From assembly GCA_029204225.1 (NCBI GenBank), contig CM055098.1, positions 10,617,246 through 10,681,245 of the forward strand: DNA of 64,000 bases, given 5' to 3'. The notes beneath the pieces are model-generated. The model was given only the letters and a program-made list of their open reading frames with translations, searched no databases and was not told the origin of the DNA. This DNA is from Diphasiastrum complanatum. Taxonomy: Eukaryota > Streptophyta > Lycopodiopsida > Lycopodiales > Lycopodiaceae. Of this stretch, positions 1-11,150 are shown one piece after another. Position numbers and translations under genes: made by a program. How positions within the stretch are numbered: position 1 is the first letter of the stretch; every line of letters begins with the position of its first letter.

Positions 1-136
1 CTCAGATGAGGACACTTGAATCAGGTTATACGAAGAATCTGCATTGAGATTTACCATTTTCCTTGTAAATTGGCCTACTTTTGTACAAAGAGCATGGTTT
101 GGAAGTTCTCACTCAGTTTGCTTCTTTCTGGTGCAG

Positions 137-235
137 AATCTTGTAGCAACAGCCATAGGCATTCAAAAGATAGCAGGCGTCCAAGTTGCCGATGTTCAAG
201 ATGGAAAAGTCTATGACACCCTTGCAACAACTGAG
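137..235 (+). other. possible exon remnant, unidentified
   Basis: A 99-base open stretch is bounded on the left by a pyrimidine-rich tract ending in an acceptor-like GTGCAG and on the right by a donor-like GAG|GTATCT. It encodes 33 residues beginning NLVATAIGIQKIAG and containing ADVQDGKVYDTL. The composition looks protein-like, but I do not recognise the family. Reading on through the donor gives a short extension and then stops, and following segments (to about 640) keep short open pieces in shifting frames. It may be one exon of a decayed or partly out-of-window gene. Chance is a real alternative. Confidence 0.25.
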
Positions 236-1399
236 GTATCTATGCAAACCCAGAAGGAACTTCTATATGACAAATTGGTACCTTCAATTTGTCTACTGTG
301 AATGCCTTCAGTAAATTCAGCACTAGCCTTTCTCATAGTTTCATCCTCTTAGATAATGTTGAATTTGTCAATTATTTCATATATGGTCTTATCATTTCAT
401 GCACTTTCAGCAGCGGTTGTGGATATAAATGGATGCACCGCAACTGAGCATGCATGATAGCACGTCAAAATCAAGTTGTAAAAGAATGAATTGTCGCATT
501 GAACATTGATGGTTATGCAGCTCTTTTGGCTCAGTATCTGGGAACTAAGAAACCAGAAGTTGACAATGAGGAGGAAACAGTCACTTTATCAAAAAGTGAA
601 TGGGAGAACTCTGTCACTTTAAGCATTTGTAGGAACAACTATAGGCCCTCATAAAGCGGATTTCCTAGATGAATCTTCAGTTATCAGCATTTGCTTGGGG
701 TGCATAAGAGATACGTCCAGAAATTTAAAAGAAACAAACAAAGAGGATGCCGGGACAGGAGGATATAGTTTAGGGCCCTCCAGTAAAAACTAATACGGGT
801 TATTTGAGAGGAACAAGACAAACTGCAGTGAGCATTCGGTGTGAGAACAATTGAGATTGACAGATTTGAAGAAGCAAACTTTGGTAGTAGTTGATCTTTT
901 AAGAAATGCTATATGCAGATAACAGATGCTTATAGAATTGGAAAAATGGGAGATAGGCCTAGACATATAATAGTCCAGTTCCGGTTACCTTGATGAAGAC
1001 TAGACTTTTTAAGGCATTGAAATCACCTGAAGGGAGAAAGGATATGGATTAATGAAGATCGTATAAAGGAAGAACTTTCACAATGGAAAAAAGTGAGAGA
1101 GGCTAAAGAAGCAAAATAAGATGCAGCTTTGAGAAACAATAGGGCAGTGAAAGAATTAAGAGGTCCAACACATGGTTTTCTTGTAGAAGGCACTGGCAAT
1201 CACTCAGGTTTTGCTCTTGAAATATTGATAGAATTTCTGCAGATAAGGTAACTGCTGTAATAGATTTGCTAGAGGAGGTTGATGTGTTTTGAGTGCTAGA
1301 GATTTACGAATATGAGTTAAGAAGTTTTGGATATGTACGAATTTCTAAATTCATTAAGGAATAGAAAAAGAGTACTGTGGTGGGAGAGGCTTTTGGGGG
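236..1399. other. no identifiable gene
   Basis: Short open pieces occur on the plus strand, for example around 515-615 (an acidic stretch with NEEETVTLSKSEW) and 1,130-1,250, but stops in every frame break them. I see no domain motif, repeat or RNA gene that I can support. Confidence 0.5.
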
Positions 1400-2020
1400 T
1401 TGTGACCTGTTCTATCCAAGAGGACTTTGGAAAGATGGTTTCAATGATCAACTAGGACAATAATAAATAGGTCTTGTGGTGGAGGTGAGTCAAGGTAACG
1501 ACCAGATTAATATAGCAGCTAGTTAATGTGCTCCATTATATTCAATGATATATGCTACTTATGTATCTCAAAAGATCAATAAAAAGTTGGGAGAAGTAAG
1601 CTTACTTGGGGATTTCGCTGCTAGATCACCTGAACATCAAGCTCAGATCTTGACAGAAGGAAGAACTCTATTTGGATGGAATAGGTAGAAGCGAGGGTAG
1701 AACAATAAAATGGTCTAGATCCTTGGCAGATAAAACTGAAGTAATGTTAAGAAATTTGTTAGCATTATGTGGTTGTCCTGCTTTTTTAGTCTTGAATGAT
1801 TCCATCCTCTTCAAGGAATCTGGGGCTTTACATGTAAAACTAAAAAAAGGGTCAAGTTTGGTAGATAATGCCATATACAGATACAACACAAGATAAGAGA
1901 GTTAAAGGATATGGACATCAAGTTTGCACCCAGGCTTAGCTAACGAAATATGGAGTGAAGTAGAACAAGTAAATAACTGCTTCTTATTAGAAGAGCTAGT
2001 GACAAAAGTGCACATCCATA
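1400..2020 (+). pseudogene. degenerate LINE-type endonuclease-like fragment
   Basis: Across two frames the plus strand reads as a worn endonuclease/exonuclease/phosphatase-type domain. Around 1,601-1,625 it gives LLGDFAAR, close to the GDFNAR motif of plant non-LTR retrotransposon endonucleases. About 240 bases downstream it gives GSSLVDNAIYR (1,850-1,885), in the place where these endonucleases have a serine-valine-aspartate-tyrosine motif. Stops interrupt it on both sides, and no reverse transcriptase follows directly. The motif resemblance is seen in the sequence; the family assignment rests on recall of plant LINE proteins. A decayed cellular gene is the alternative. Confidence 0.35.
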
Positions 2021-2261
2021 TACAATTCTGCTAAGCCAAAGCAGGGATGTTGCTTCTAGAAGGAAAGCATTATGTTAATTCAGAGAAGACATAAGGAAAT
2101 TACAGAACATGGATACATACAGACTTGCATACCGAGCAATGATCTCGACTAGGAATAAAGGATGCTGCTTGTTAAGCATGGATTGGCTACGATTTTGGGG
2201 ATTAACTCCAACCGGATACTAGACCTTTACGATTAAATTTTTTTTTGCCAATATGTGAAGA

Positions 2262-2450
2262 TGAGGTTTCCACAACCCACCGTAGTTGCTAGGGTACTGC
2301 CTGTGCATCATGTACCGGAGGAGCTTCTCGAGTCCTGTGGTGCTTATACTGCACTTTTGCAACAACTTGGAGCATAAGATTTGCTTGCTTATGCACGCAC
2401 CCGGAAAAGGGCCCCGGTTGCCCCAACTCCAACTAGAAAATGAGACCTGT
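2262..2450 (+). other. unidentified coding-like fragment
   Basis: From an ATG the frame reads MRFPQPTVVARVLPVHHVPE and goes on to a leucine-rich stretch. One in-frame TAA follows, then a basic proline-rich tail containing DLLAYARTRKRAP. With the single stop ignored the frame is open for about 60 codons and has protein-like composition. I do not recognise a family. It lies in the same degraded plus-strand zone as the fragments to its left. Confidence 0.25.
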
Positions 2451-3718
2451 TCAGAATAGTGATCAATACAATGATCATATATAGAGAACAAAAGTACTTA
2501 CAGGAGCCCATATTAGTTCTTAAGCATCATTTGATTTGCAGAATCAGAGTGGGATCCCACAATTTATAAGTAGAATGCAACAGAGATGACTAAAAAGATA
2601 GGTCTGATTGGATGCGTAGAATACATCTTGAAGGAGATTAAAAATGATGATCACGTGCTGCTATGCCCTTTGTATGAGTAAATCACAGCTAGAAGCGTGG
2701 AATGTACATGTTTCTTAAAACGTACATGTTTCCTAATTTTCTTTACTAGGAAAATGAGAGAGAATAGAGAGTATATGAGCCAACATTGGCTGCAATTTTT
2801 TGAGAGAGTTAAAGAAAGGTGAAGTTGGGTTTGTAGCATAGTGGCTACATTTAGAGTTGTACCTGGGAGTTTTTATACGTTTGCTGTGGCCATCAATCTT
2901 GTAGGATCTTTCGTGATTCTGTGTTCGTGTTATCTGAAGTGGAATTGTGTTCATTAGGAGTATTATCCCTGTATCCTTCCTTTGTTGGAACTGTTCAAGA
3001 CAGGGGCAACCGAGCATTCTGTGTTCATGCATTCTTTTAGAAAAATATTGTGACGTTTGCAGCTCTATCAATTTAGAGCACTAGAATTTTTGCATAATAT
3101 AAACCCCACCCTTTTTGCAGGTGTTTGTGGAAGCATAAGCAAAATCAAAACGTCTGATATTAATGGTACTCAAAGCAACTGGCAAGCAGAACTCTGAACC
3201 TGGACATTGCACTACTAGACATTGAATCAATACATCTTAACAATGAGTTGAAAGGGGCAATTGCCCCTTTGTCAGCAGTGAGAATAGTCATAGGTTCTCA
3301 AGCATCATATTTTCTCAGTCAAGTTGTGGGCCTCGAGCTCTCTGTGAATTTCTCATTAACAGAAAATAGCGTATTTTTTACTCAAATATATAGTGGATTG
3401 TTGCATTCTTTGTTAGTTCCATCTGTATGATTTTTTTCAAATACGTCTTCCAATTTTAGCTCGAGCGAATTTGGGTAAATTCCTAGCTGGAAAAGCTGCT
3501 TGCCATACCAGCCGCTGCTGTCAGTTGCAGGTTCCTCTGAACAAAGCAGTAAAAGTGAATATGGCTAACTCAAGCGATGAGGCAAGACAATTCAACCTCA
3601 GAGACTTGGACCCTTTCAATAATGATGTATGCGATAATAAATCCTTGGAACAGTTCATTTACTTCTTGTGTATATCGTTGGTAGAGTTCATTTTCTTGTT
3701 TTGGAAGCTGATTAGTAC
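2451..3718 (+). other. gene-poor stretch with exon-like scraps
   Basis: Two short pieces have splice-like borders. One follows TTTTTGCAG at 3,111-3,119. The other follows CCAATTTTAG near 3,460 and stays open to about 3,660. An acidic leucine-rich piece reading NLDIALLDIESIHLNNELKG lies near 3,195-3,255. They cannot be joined into a protein I recognise. They could be exons of the same lost gene as the scraps at 137-640. Confidence 0.2.
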
Positions 3719-4515
3719 CATAGATGCACAGAAACGCGTCTCTGGGAGGTCGCGTTTCGGAAACCGCGTTTCTCCTCCCAGAATCGCACTTAAAAAGAAA
3801 AAAAACAGTATATTAAAATGGCTAAATTTTTTTGTTTTGAGCTATGGGTGTCCGAACGAGGCGTGTGCATAGTCGGCAGGCATCTACTCGGCGATATGGA
3901 GGTGGTGTGCACGGTGCCAGGGGGATCTGAGCTTCGTGGAGAGCGAAACGATCAGTTTTAGATATTTGGTAAGTATAGGCTTGATATTTTGTTAGTGTTG
4001 ACATTGAGCTGTAGGCAACCAAATCGAGCGTAGTTTGGCTCTAGACCACCTTTCTTCATGCCCACGGTGATTCCTACGGCGTCAGTTTTAGCCGTTACGG
4101 CATGCTAAGCGAGATTTGAACACCACATTCCAAATGCTTGTTTTTTTTTGCCATTTTCACAAAATGACTTGTGGGCAACCGATTCAGGTGATGGCTGAGC
4201 CTAGAATGCATTTCCACATGCCTGTAGAGACTCCTGTGACCTCCGTTCCGCCCATCTACATCCGTATCATAAATTTCAATTTCCATGCCCTAATTCCATG
4301 TTTTTTAGGGTTTAGGCGTGGAGCATTGTGCAAGCATCTGCCAGTAGTGTGGTTTAGGCCTGCACTGCACTCCTTTACGCCTGCAAGGACTCCCACGGTT
4401 CAGGATGATGCAGTATGGTAACTGGTTCAGAAGATTCAGCATGGTTTTTGTTCAGCATGATTCAGCATTTTTGTTTAGTTTGTTGGATCTGAGAGATATA
4501 TATATATATATGTAT

Positions 4516-4583
<68 letters not shown>

Positions 4584-4868
4584 ATTTTGGGGCATTATGT
4601 TTTTGTATTAATTTTTTATATTAAAAGGAGCAATAGCGTAAACCTGGGAGTTAATCCTGAAGTAGACCATCCTGCACCCGAAACACTCGGCAAACTATAC
4701 AGTAATTATGCTCTTAATTAGAGCTTTCATCTGATACCCATATTGCCCATAAAAATTTTTTTAAAAAAAATGTTTCTGGAATTTTTTTGTATTTTTCAGA
4801 AACGCGTTTCTGAACCGGGTTTCTGAACGCGATTCTGAAACGCGTTTCAGAAACGCAGTGCATCTATG
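3719..4868. mobile_element. non-autonomous hAT-like DNA transposon, 1.15 kb
   Basis: The element begins CATAGATGCAC and ends GTGCATCTATG, a perfect 11-base terminal inverted repeat. It is flanked by an exact 8-base duplication, ATTAGTAC (3,711-3,718 and 4,869-4,876). Eight-base target duplications are typical of hAT transposons. The flanks also fit a 9-base duplication GATTAGTAC, which would suggest a Mutator-like element with one terminal base fewer. Both ends carry clustered palindromic words built on AGAAACGCGTTTCTG, like the subterminal repeats bound by hAT or Mutator transposases. The interior holds a long GA microsatellite and no transposase reading frame, so it would need a transposase supplied elsewhere. 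A degraded relative lies near 12,740-13,180. Confidence 0.7.
4519..4580. repeat. (GA)n microsatellite, about 60 bp, next to a short (AT)n
   Basis: An uninterrupted AG run of about 30 units is preceded by (TA) repeats at 4,497-4,511. It lies inside the non-autonomous DNA transposon. Reading frames across it code only for Arg-Glu repeats and are artefacts. Confidence 0.95.
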
Positions 4869-4876
4869 ATTAGTAC

Positions 4877-6632
4877 ATCCATGAACACAAAAATCTAAAA
4901 TATTAGATAGAGTATCACTCTCTTTTGGCCATGTAGTTTGATGACCTTGAATTTGGGTTAATGCATCTCTGGAAAAGCCTGGCTAATTGTTGCTTCTCCT
5001 CTCATAGAGATAGTGTGCTATTAAACAGTATAGAGAAATGTGTTGGTATCTGGAGTAAGCCTTTATCATATAACCTTTGATGCATTCACATGCTTGGCAA
5101 TTATAGAAATTGTGTCAGATTTTGTCACTTCTCGTAAGTTGTCATGGCTAGCTTGTTTATACCTGGCAAACTGGCCTTCTTTATAGCATGGGAGGCCATT
5201 GTCACAAATCAAATCATTGTCAATGTAATTTGCAACCTACAGCCTCAACTTGATAATATGTCTTATTTATAGAAAAGTTCAATGAAAATCTCTTCAATCT
5301 TTGTTTGAAGCTATTAGCTCCTTAAAGATTGCATTAAGCACATAAGATTGCAGTAAGATTCTTGCTTTACGGAACTTGTTTTGCCGAGGGGGGAGTGAGG
5401 CTAAAGTGTCCATGCAGTTGCAGACGCTTTGTAAGTTCCTACTATGAAGTTACTATCAATTGCAAACAGCATGCCTCTAGGTTGGTGTTCACCTTGTTGA
5501 ATTCCAGAACAGCATAACCTCAAGATGTGAGTTATGTTGGATTATTGAAGAACAATAAATATTCTAGAAAGAAGAGAATTGAGTTAGTTTGATGAGTCCA
5601 ATTCTTGTGACATTTTCCCATGTAACATTAAAACTTTCCACATCTGGCACATGATTGGTATGTGAAGGATCAGTGACGACCCACTCCTTATGGGGAATCG
5701 TATGAAAACACATGGGAGTCAACCGACCACAACTCGTCAAAGGAGCGTATACTTTAGGAGGCCAAGAAAGCATACATACCTCATCATTTGTGAATGTATT
5801 TGTCTGTGCGGAAGAGTTACCCTCAATTGGCAAGGATTTATGTTAGAGCATTTATTCTTCAAGTAACGCGAATTTGCCTCTGATGTGGTCATATTCTTAG
5901 TCCTCAGGTCTCTTCCCAACCATAGTAGCATTCAAATGTGTGAGATGCATATGACAAAGTTTGATTCACAAGCTAAACTGGTGAAAATATTGCCTAGCTT
6001 TTTGTAGGGTTTTTTTTTAGGGTTTTGACCTATGGAAGGACTAGTACAATAACTTGTTTTTGTTGTAGGAAATTTTATGGCTAGTAAAATATATGTAAGA
6101 TTCTAAACTTTAACCTTTGAAATCGAAAGGATTTATGTGGCTATAATTTAAGAGACTATATACATTTTCAGATTGTGCACTTCTATCTTGTGTGTGCTCG
6201 ACTTTTGCACAGTTCTTGGTAAAACTTACATGTAACCAAGACAAGGCTAACCTATAAATTTACAACATGATTCACAATGGAATTTCTTCATGGGATACAA
6301 GGCCCAAGGAAGTAGTTGGATTGACGATAGGAATAATTTTAGCAATCTAAGATGGTTCAATTTTTTGTGCTAGTTTAGTCATCAAGCTACTAGCTATTAA
6401 TTTATGACAACCTTTAGTAGTTGGAGTATTTTGATCTACAAAAAATTTGAGCTGAAGGTTTGAAGATGCAACATATTCTAAAAACTAATATGCCTTAGAA
6501 TAATGTGGAATGTACAAGGAAAACTTAACGGAGGTTCTTGAACATTGGGTGTGGCTTGGTGCTTTCAAACCAAATGGCAAGAAAAGCAACATGGTCTTAA
6601 TCTCAAGGCAGGTCGGATTCATATTAATGAGC

Positions 6633-6635
<3 letters not shown>
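4877..6635. other. no identifiable gene
   Basis: AT-rich intergenic DNA. A minus-strand open stretch at 5,564-5,833 (89 codons, beginning MPIEGNSSAQTNTF) has no motif I recognise and no partner exons that I could join. Nothing else is supported. Confidence 0.5.

Positions 6636-6671
<36 letters not shown>
6636..6671. repeat. (CA)n microsatellite
   Basis: About 18 uninterrupted CA units. Confidence 0.95.
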
Positions 6672-6673
<2 letters not shown>

Positions 6674-7132
6674 ATACATATATATAAAAAACTTTTTGAT
6701 TTCAGTTCAAAAAGTTAAGAGTTGGATGTATGCACAAACATACGCTTCGTGCTCCCTACTTGCATAACTAGCCATTTTGAGTGTTCATTAGCCAAGATAT
6801 AAAGTAAAAGTTTGGAGTATGATGTTTTGAAGTGATTCCACCACATCACATGAATTTTTATAAATCCATTGATAAAATTTGCTAGGAAAATGAGGTGTGA
6901 GTGATTAAATGAGTTCGTGCCTTTTCGAATCGTGTTTGAATCAAGTTTGAATTGGGAAAGAATCGACTTCTCCAAGTTCGAACCGGCGAATCGGTTTTAG
7001 GGTGTTTTTTTTTAAAACATTAATGTCACAACATACATATTACATATGTCATATTCCAATGTACCATGTGCATGGTTATTTAGTGGTAAATTAGCAAATG
7101 TTCAATGATTCGAATTTCATGAAAATGACAAA

Positions 7133-7233
7133 ACCCACACACACACACAGACACACATTGTCAAACAAACACACACACACACACACACACACACATTTGT
7201 CAAACACACACACCACACACATTGTCAAACATT

Positions 7234-7293
<60 letters not shown>

Positions 7294-7350
7294 TGTCAAA
7301 CATTTAACACAAACACACACATTTGTCAACAGTCACACAGACTGAACACA
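7133..7350. repeat. compound (CA)n minisatellite with TTGTCAAAC interruptions
   Basis: CA runs of different length are separated by near-identical spacers containing ATTGTCAAACATTTAACA or TTTGTCAAACA, at least five times. This is a compound microsatellite expanded as a larger unit. The apparent proteins on both strands (His-Thr or Cys-Val repeats) are artefacts. Confidence 0.9.
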
Positions 7351-7607
7351 CACTGAACAGCCACACGTGACATACACAATTCCACCCCTCTCACACAACT
7401 CCATCCGTCTCTCTCTCTGTCTCTCGGATTTCTCTCCAGACTCATGGATCTATATTCTGTCCAGTGTCTCGGATCTCTCTCTCTCTCTCAGGCGTAGAAA
7501 TCTGGGAAGCTTCAGGGCCCAGGTGGGGGTAACGAGCAGGCTACAGGAGGTTGCGAGGAGCAGGAGCAGGAGGTCGTGAGGAGGCGACGAGTTTTTTTTT
7601 TTTTAAA

Positions 7608-7638
7608 CGGTTCGAACAGTCAAAAACTGTTCGAACCG
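7608..7638. repeat. perfect 13-bp stem, 5-base loop palindrome
   Basis: CGGTTCGAACAGT, then CAAAA, then ACTGTTCGAACCG: a perfect hairpin preceded by a 13-base T run. It lies at the right side of the possible inverted-repeat element. Confidence 0.9.
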
Positions 7639-7700
7639 GAACTTTTTGAAAAGGTCTTTCGAATCGCGGTTCTATCAAATAATCGCGATTCGACACAACT

Positions 7701-8469
7701 ATGGTTCAAGAGCAATGATGCCTCTAAATCTTAAAACAAACTTTTTGAATTTCGTTGGTTCTAATGTTAAAAAAAACGCAATGAGTGAAGAGAAATGGTT
7801 TGTGCACGCTATATACAATAATGAACCAAGAGCTATATAGCACATTAGTCAAGTAACGTACGTAATAAAGTTTTGTTGACAACTCCAAAGATGATTTCTT
7901 TTTGCTGTACAAGAATTGTGAAATATGACTTGGATAATTGCCAAAAATCTACTAGAGATAAAACCTCTTGAAATACCAATTTTGCTAACAAAGGAGGAGT
8001 TAATGAGTAATTGATAACACCAAATGGTTTTAGAGAAATGTTTTAGATATGAACAAACATTTTGCACACAAAATCTCATTGGTATTGTGCTATACTTCCT
8101 CATAAAAGAATGACACCTCAGGTCAATATGAATGGCTATATGCCGAGTAAAATCAAGGCTTTAATTTGCATATTGATTGCTTGCTAACACGATCCTCGTC
8201 GCAAACTCCTATTATTAAGAGATAAGCTAAATGTTTTTAATCCAAGCTATTTTAAGCACTATTGGCTATGGCTATTATGCTCTGAAACCATGAAGAAAAT
8301 TGAGAATGAAATGGACTGCTAGTGGTAATCAGATAACTAACAATCTATCTCCAACTTCATGAGACAAACTACTTTCCAAGATGAGCTACAAACAAAGAAA
8401 GATAATATAATGATACTAGTAATGAACCCCTTGGAATTAGCACATCAAACACACATTCAATAGTAAAAC
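7701..8469. other. no identifiable gene
   Basis: AT-rich DNA with short frames on both strands. I see no motif, repeat or RNA gene. Confidence 0.5.
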
Positions 8470-8560
8470 ACAAACCTCAAATTAGGATACCATTAGATAA
8501 GAGTTAAAGAAGAGGACGTGTCGAAAACAATTTTCATACTAGATGTAGTCACGAAAATTT
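8470..8560 (+). pseudogene. Ty3/gypsy reverse transcriptase scrap (first copy)
   Basis: The plus strand reads KLGYH, one stop, then IRVKEEDVSKTIF. This matches the DLKxGYHQIRIxEEDxxKTAF block of gypsy reverse transcriptases. The CAG glutamine codon after the histidine has become TAG. Nothing recognisable of the enzyme follows. A second, longer fragment of the same region begins about 460 bases downstream, so two copies of this block lie about 640 bases apart. Confidence 0.5.
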
Positions 8561-8929
8561 CTTGGTTTTACTTTTTGGTCCACACGTATTTTGTAGTTGC
8601 ACCCACCCTACCATGTGAAGAACATATGTAAATATGTCCAATATGCCCTATACACATGCTCATGAAGGTAAACAATGCCTAAAAAGCTCTTTGTATTGCA
8701 TATCTCTACTCTTTAAAAGGTCTATTCTATGTGAATGATTATCTTACTTGAGACTCAGACATGTATTTGCCGATGTATTTCTTAAGCAGTTGCATGAGGA
8801 GTTTTTCTCATGTGGGGTTGTAGACTATCATACAGGCCTACTTTTGAACATTTTTCAATGTAGTCTTTTCTATAGAAGATGAACCCAAAGGAAGAGGATG
8901 AAGCTGCTAGGAAACTTTAGGATTATTTA

Positions 8930-9215
8930 GGGATGGGCCATAATGAATCCAATAAATCACCTTGGAATCTCCTATACTATAAGTTGGCAAGAAAAATGGG
9001 GGCATGAACCTCTGTATGCACTACGTAAAGCTAAACAAAATGACCAATAAAAACTATTATCCTTTACCTATGGTGGATGATATGATGGACCGTCTAGATG
9101 TTGCTAGATTGATTTTAAATTGGGATACCATTAGATAAGAGAAGAAGAAGAGGATGTACCTAGAAGAAATTTTTGTAATGCATAAACGAAATGGAAATTA
9201 CACAATAGCTTATGT
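8930..9215 (+). pseudogene. Ty3/gypsy reverse transcriptase fragment (second copy)
   Basis: Across one frame change the plus strand reads NKSPWNLL, GGMNLCMHYVKLNKMTNKNY, YPLPMVDDMMDRLDVAR, and then KLGYH-stop-IREEEEDVP. These are the consecutive conserved blocks of gypsy reverse transcriptase around the first conserved aspartate region (VDYRKLNKxTxKNxYPLP, then DLKxGYHQIR). The QIR glutamine is a stop here as well, as in the copy at 8,470. The catalytic DD-containing block is absent. It is a short dead fragment. Confidence 0.6.
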
Positions 9216-9449
9216 GAATGCACGAACTCTTCTATTTTGATAACCTCCTTTTGAAAGAATATGAATGTCCTTGCAAGTCTGTCACTTTCTTTTACTATTT
9301 TTTACCCCATTCTATCTCCTCCCTCATACTTTAAATCAACTTTTTTTTAGCTCCCAAAACTTTGCACATGAGAGACACGATCACTAGCCTTGATGGTGTT
9401 GGACTTTTTCCTTGCTCACTAGAGTCATGTTGGTCACTCTCTCAATTCC

Positions 9450-11150
9450 ACTTGCTCAGTTGCCTTTTCTGGTTCCTTTTCTTTCCACAACCTTATCAAG
9501 CTCATTCCCAAACCTGATTCTTTGTGCTCCTAATTGAACTATCATGCTCTCACTATGCTAAGTATGTCTTACGAAATTGTTGTCAAAGCAATAACAAGAA
9601 GACTTTCTCCTCTTCTCCCAATGCATCTCGCTAAAAACAAAATAGACTTCATCAAAGGAAGATCTCTTTTTGACAATATTCTTAGTGTTGATCCGTTATC
9701 AGTTTCTCGATGTGGTTGTCCTTAAACTCGACCTTGACAAAGCATGAATCTCACCAGGCTGGTAAAGTACAAGCAAAACATCCATGGTGAAGATCACATT
9801 AGTTGGAAATACATATTTCTTGTTGTAGATCTTTTGGTATCCCTTCTTACCTTCTTTGTCTGAATCATGCTCACTTTGTCCCTGCCACATCATTCATTTT
9901 ATTCTCACGCATTCTTTCTTCTAGTTTTCATGTCTCTTGTGGTATAAGACAAGGGTGTCCCCTCTCTCCCTACCTATTTGCCATTGCTATTGATCCTCCT
10001 ATTTTTCCATCTTTTTAAACTTCACTCCTCTCCTTTCTTTCGCCCTTTCATTTTCCACAACAACCCAGTGGGTCCTCAGGTTTAAACAAATGATCTGGTT
10101 TGCATCCAGATCTCCATGAATCCTTGAATTGTTTTTTGATTGAGGTCTCCTTGTTCTAGAAATTCTCGTTCTATGCTTAATTTCAAAAAATAAAATATGG
10201 TCATCCTTTCTCACAACAGTCCCCCTTCTTGGTGTTCTAATATTAAATTATGCATTTCTTCTTTTTCTGGTCTCTCTCTCCTTCCTATATGCTCTGGATT
10301 GCTAAAACTTTTAGGAAATTCCTTTGGAATCATGACCCTAGTCTCCTTAATTGGCACATCTATTTTGCTCCATTTAAAGTTGGTGGTCTTGCTGCTCGAT
10401 CCTTCTCTCTCCTTTCTCACCCTTCTCTTCATGCGCATGCACTCCAACTTTTCCTCCCCTCAACCTTAGGCACTTTTGATGGCCTCTATTCTTCCTCTTA
10501 TTATTTCTTCCTTTGGTTTTTCTAGCCCCTTCTCCCTCTTTGATTTCACTCACTTCTCGTGTCTTCCCACAAGAGCTCTTCCCCCTATCTTTGATGCTAT
10601 TTATAGAGTTCTTTTATCAATGAGAGAACTTCCTGAGTGGATAAAAAGGGTAATAATTCCATTTCTCCTTGGGAACCACTTTAGTTTTCCAAAATTATCA
10701 CCATTATCTCCAAACCTTTGGAACTCAATTGGAAAAAGAATTTGTTGTAGCCTCTCTCGTAAACAAAGTAACTTCACTTTCTCTTGCTTCAACTCCAATT
10801 GAAATACAAATGATTGCCCTTCCTACTGGGAAGCAATATTTTTGTGCACTTGCCAAACTAAAAATCTTTGCCCTTAGAATTAGCTCTTATTGTCCATTCC
10901 AATGCCACTTAAATTTGCCGTTTAATTATATTGATTTTGAGGACTCTCATGTTAACAATTTTTGGCAATATCTCAGAGCTATCACTTTATGAAATATTTG
11001 GTTAGATAGGAATTTGCATTGGGTGATCTTTTGATTTCCCCCTTGCTTTTTCTCAAAGACATTGACAAATTTTGCTCACTCTGAGCTTGTTCTTTGTTGT
11101 TGTACATTTGTAAAAGGCTTTTGATCCATGGTTAATTTTTTTGAGAGAGA
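9450..11150 (+). pseudogene. decayed LINE (non-LTR) reverse transcriptase, 3' half
   Basis: The plus strand, with many frame changes, carries the ordered landmarks of a plant L1-type reverse transcriptase. A KLIPKPDS block lies near 9,500, and SMSYEIVVKAITRRLSPLLP with FIKGRSLFDNIL at 9,560-9,685. GIRQGCPLSPYLFAIAI lies at 9,941-9,991. A WIAKTFRKFLWNHD block with GGLAARSFSLL at 10,290-10,410 is typical of the region before the zf-RVT domain. FWQYLRAITL with a following W..WLDRN lies near 10,960-11,010, the usual C-terminal ending. The YxDD catalytic block between 9,990 and 10,200 is not recognisable. The endonuclease that should precede it is missing here, so the copy is 5'-truncated or has been disrupted. 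Confidence 0.65.

Larger units (their letters stand above)
6920..7700. mobile_element. possible non-autonomous element with inverted TCGAATCG-type ends
   Basis: The left side (6,925-7,000) and right side (7,608-7,705) share words in inverted orientation: TTCGAATCG, GTTCGAACCGG and CGAATCGGTT against their complements. A CA-rich minisatellite and a CT-rich tract fill the middle. I could not find a convincing target-site duplication, so the ends are approximate. It may instead be an accidental grouping of palindromic sequence around a microsatellite. Confidence 0.3.

Noticed and set aside
2219-2491. 90-codon minus-strand protein
   Set aside because: The opposite strand over the same bases has more protein-like composition. 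Neither can be assigned, and I list only the plus-strand fragment.
4405-4611. Arg-Glu repeat protein
   Set aside because: Artefact of the (GA)n microsatellite.
5564-5833. 89-codon minus-strand protein
   Set aside because: No recognisable motif, no joinable exons and no regulatory context, so left as an unexplained open stretch.
7091-7307. Cys-Val and His-Thr repeat proteins on the two strands
   Set aside because: They are translations of a CA/TG microsatellite with no start context or flanking coding sequence.
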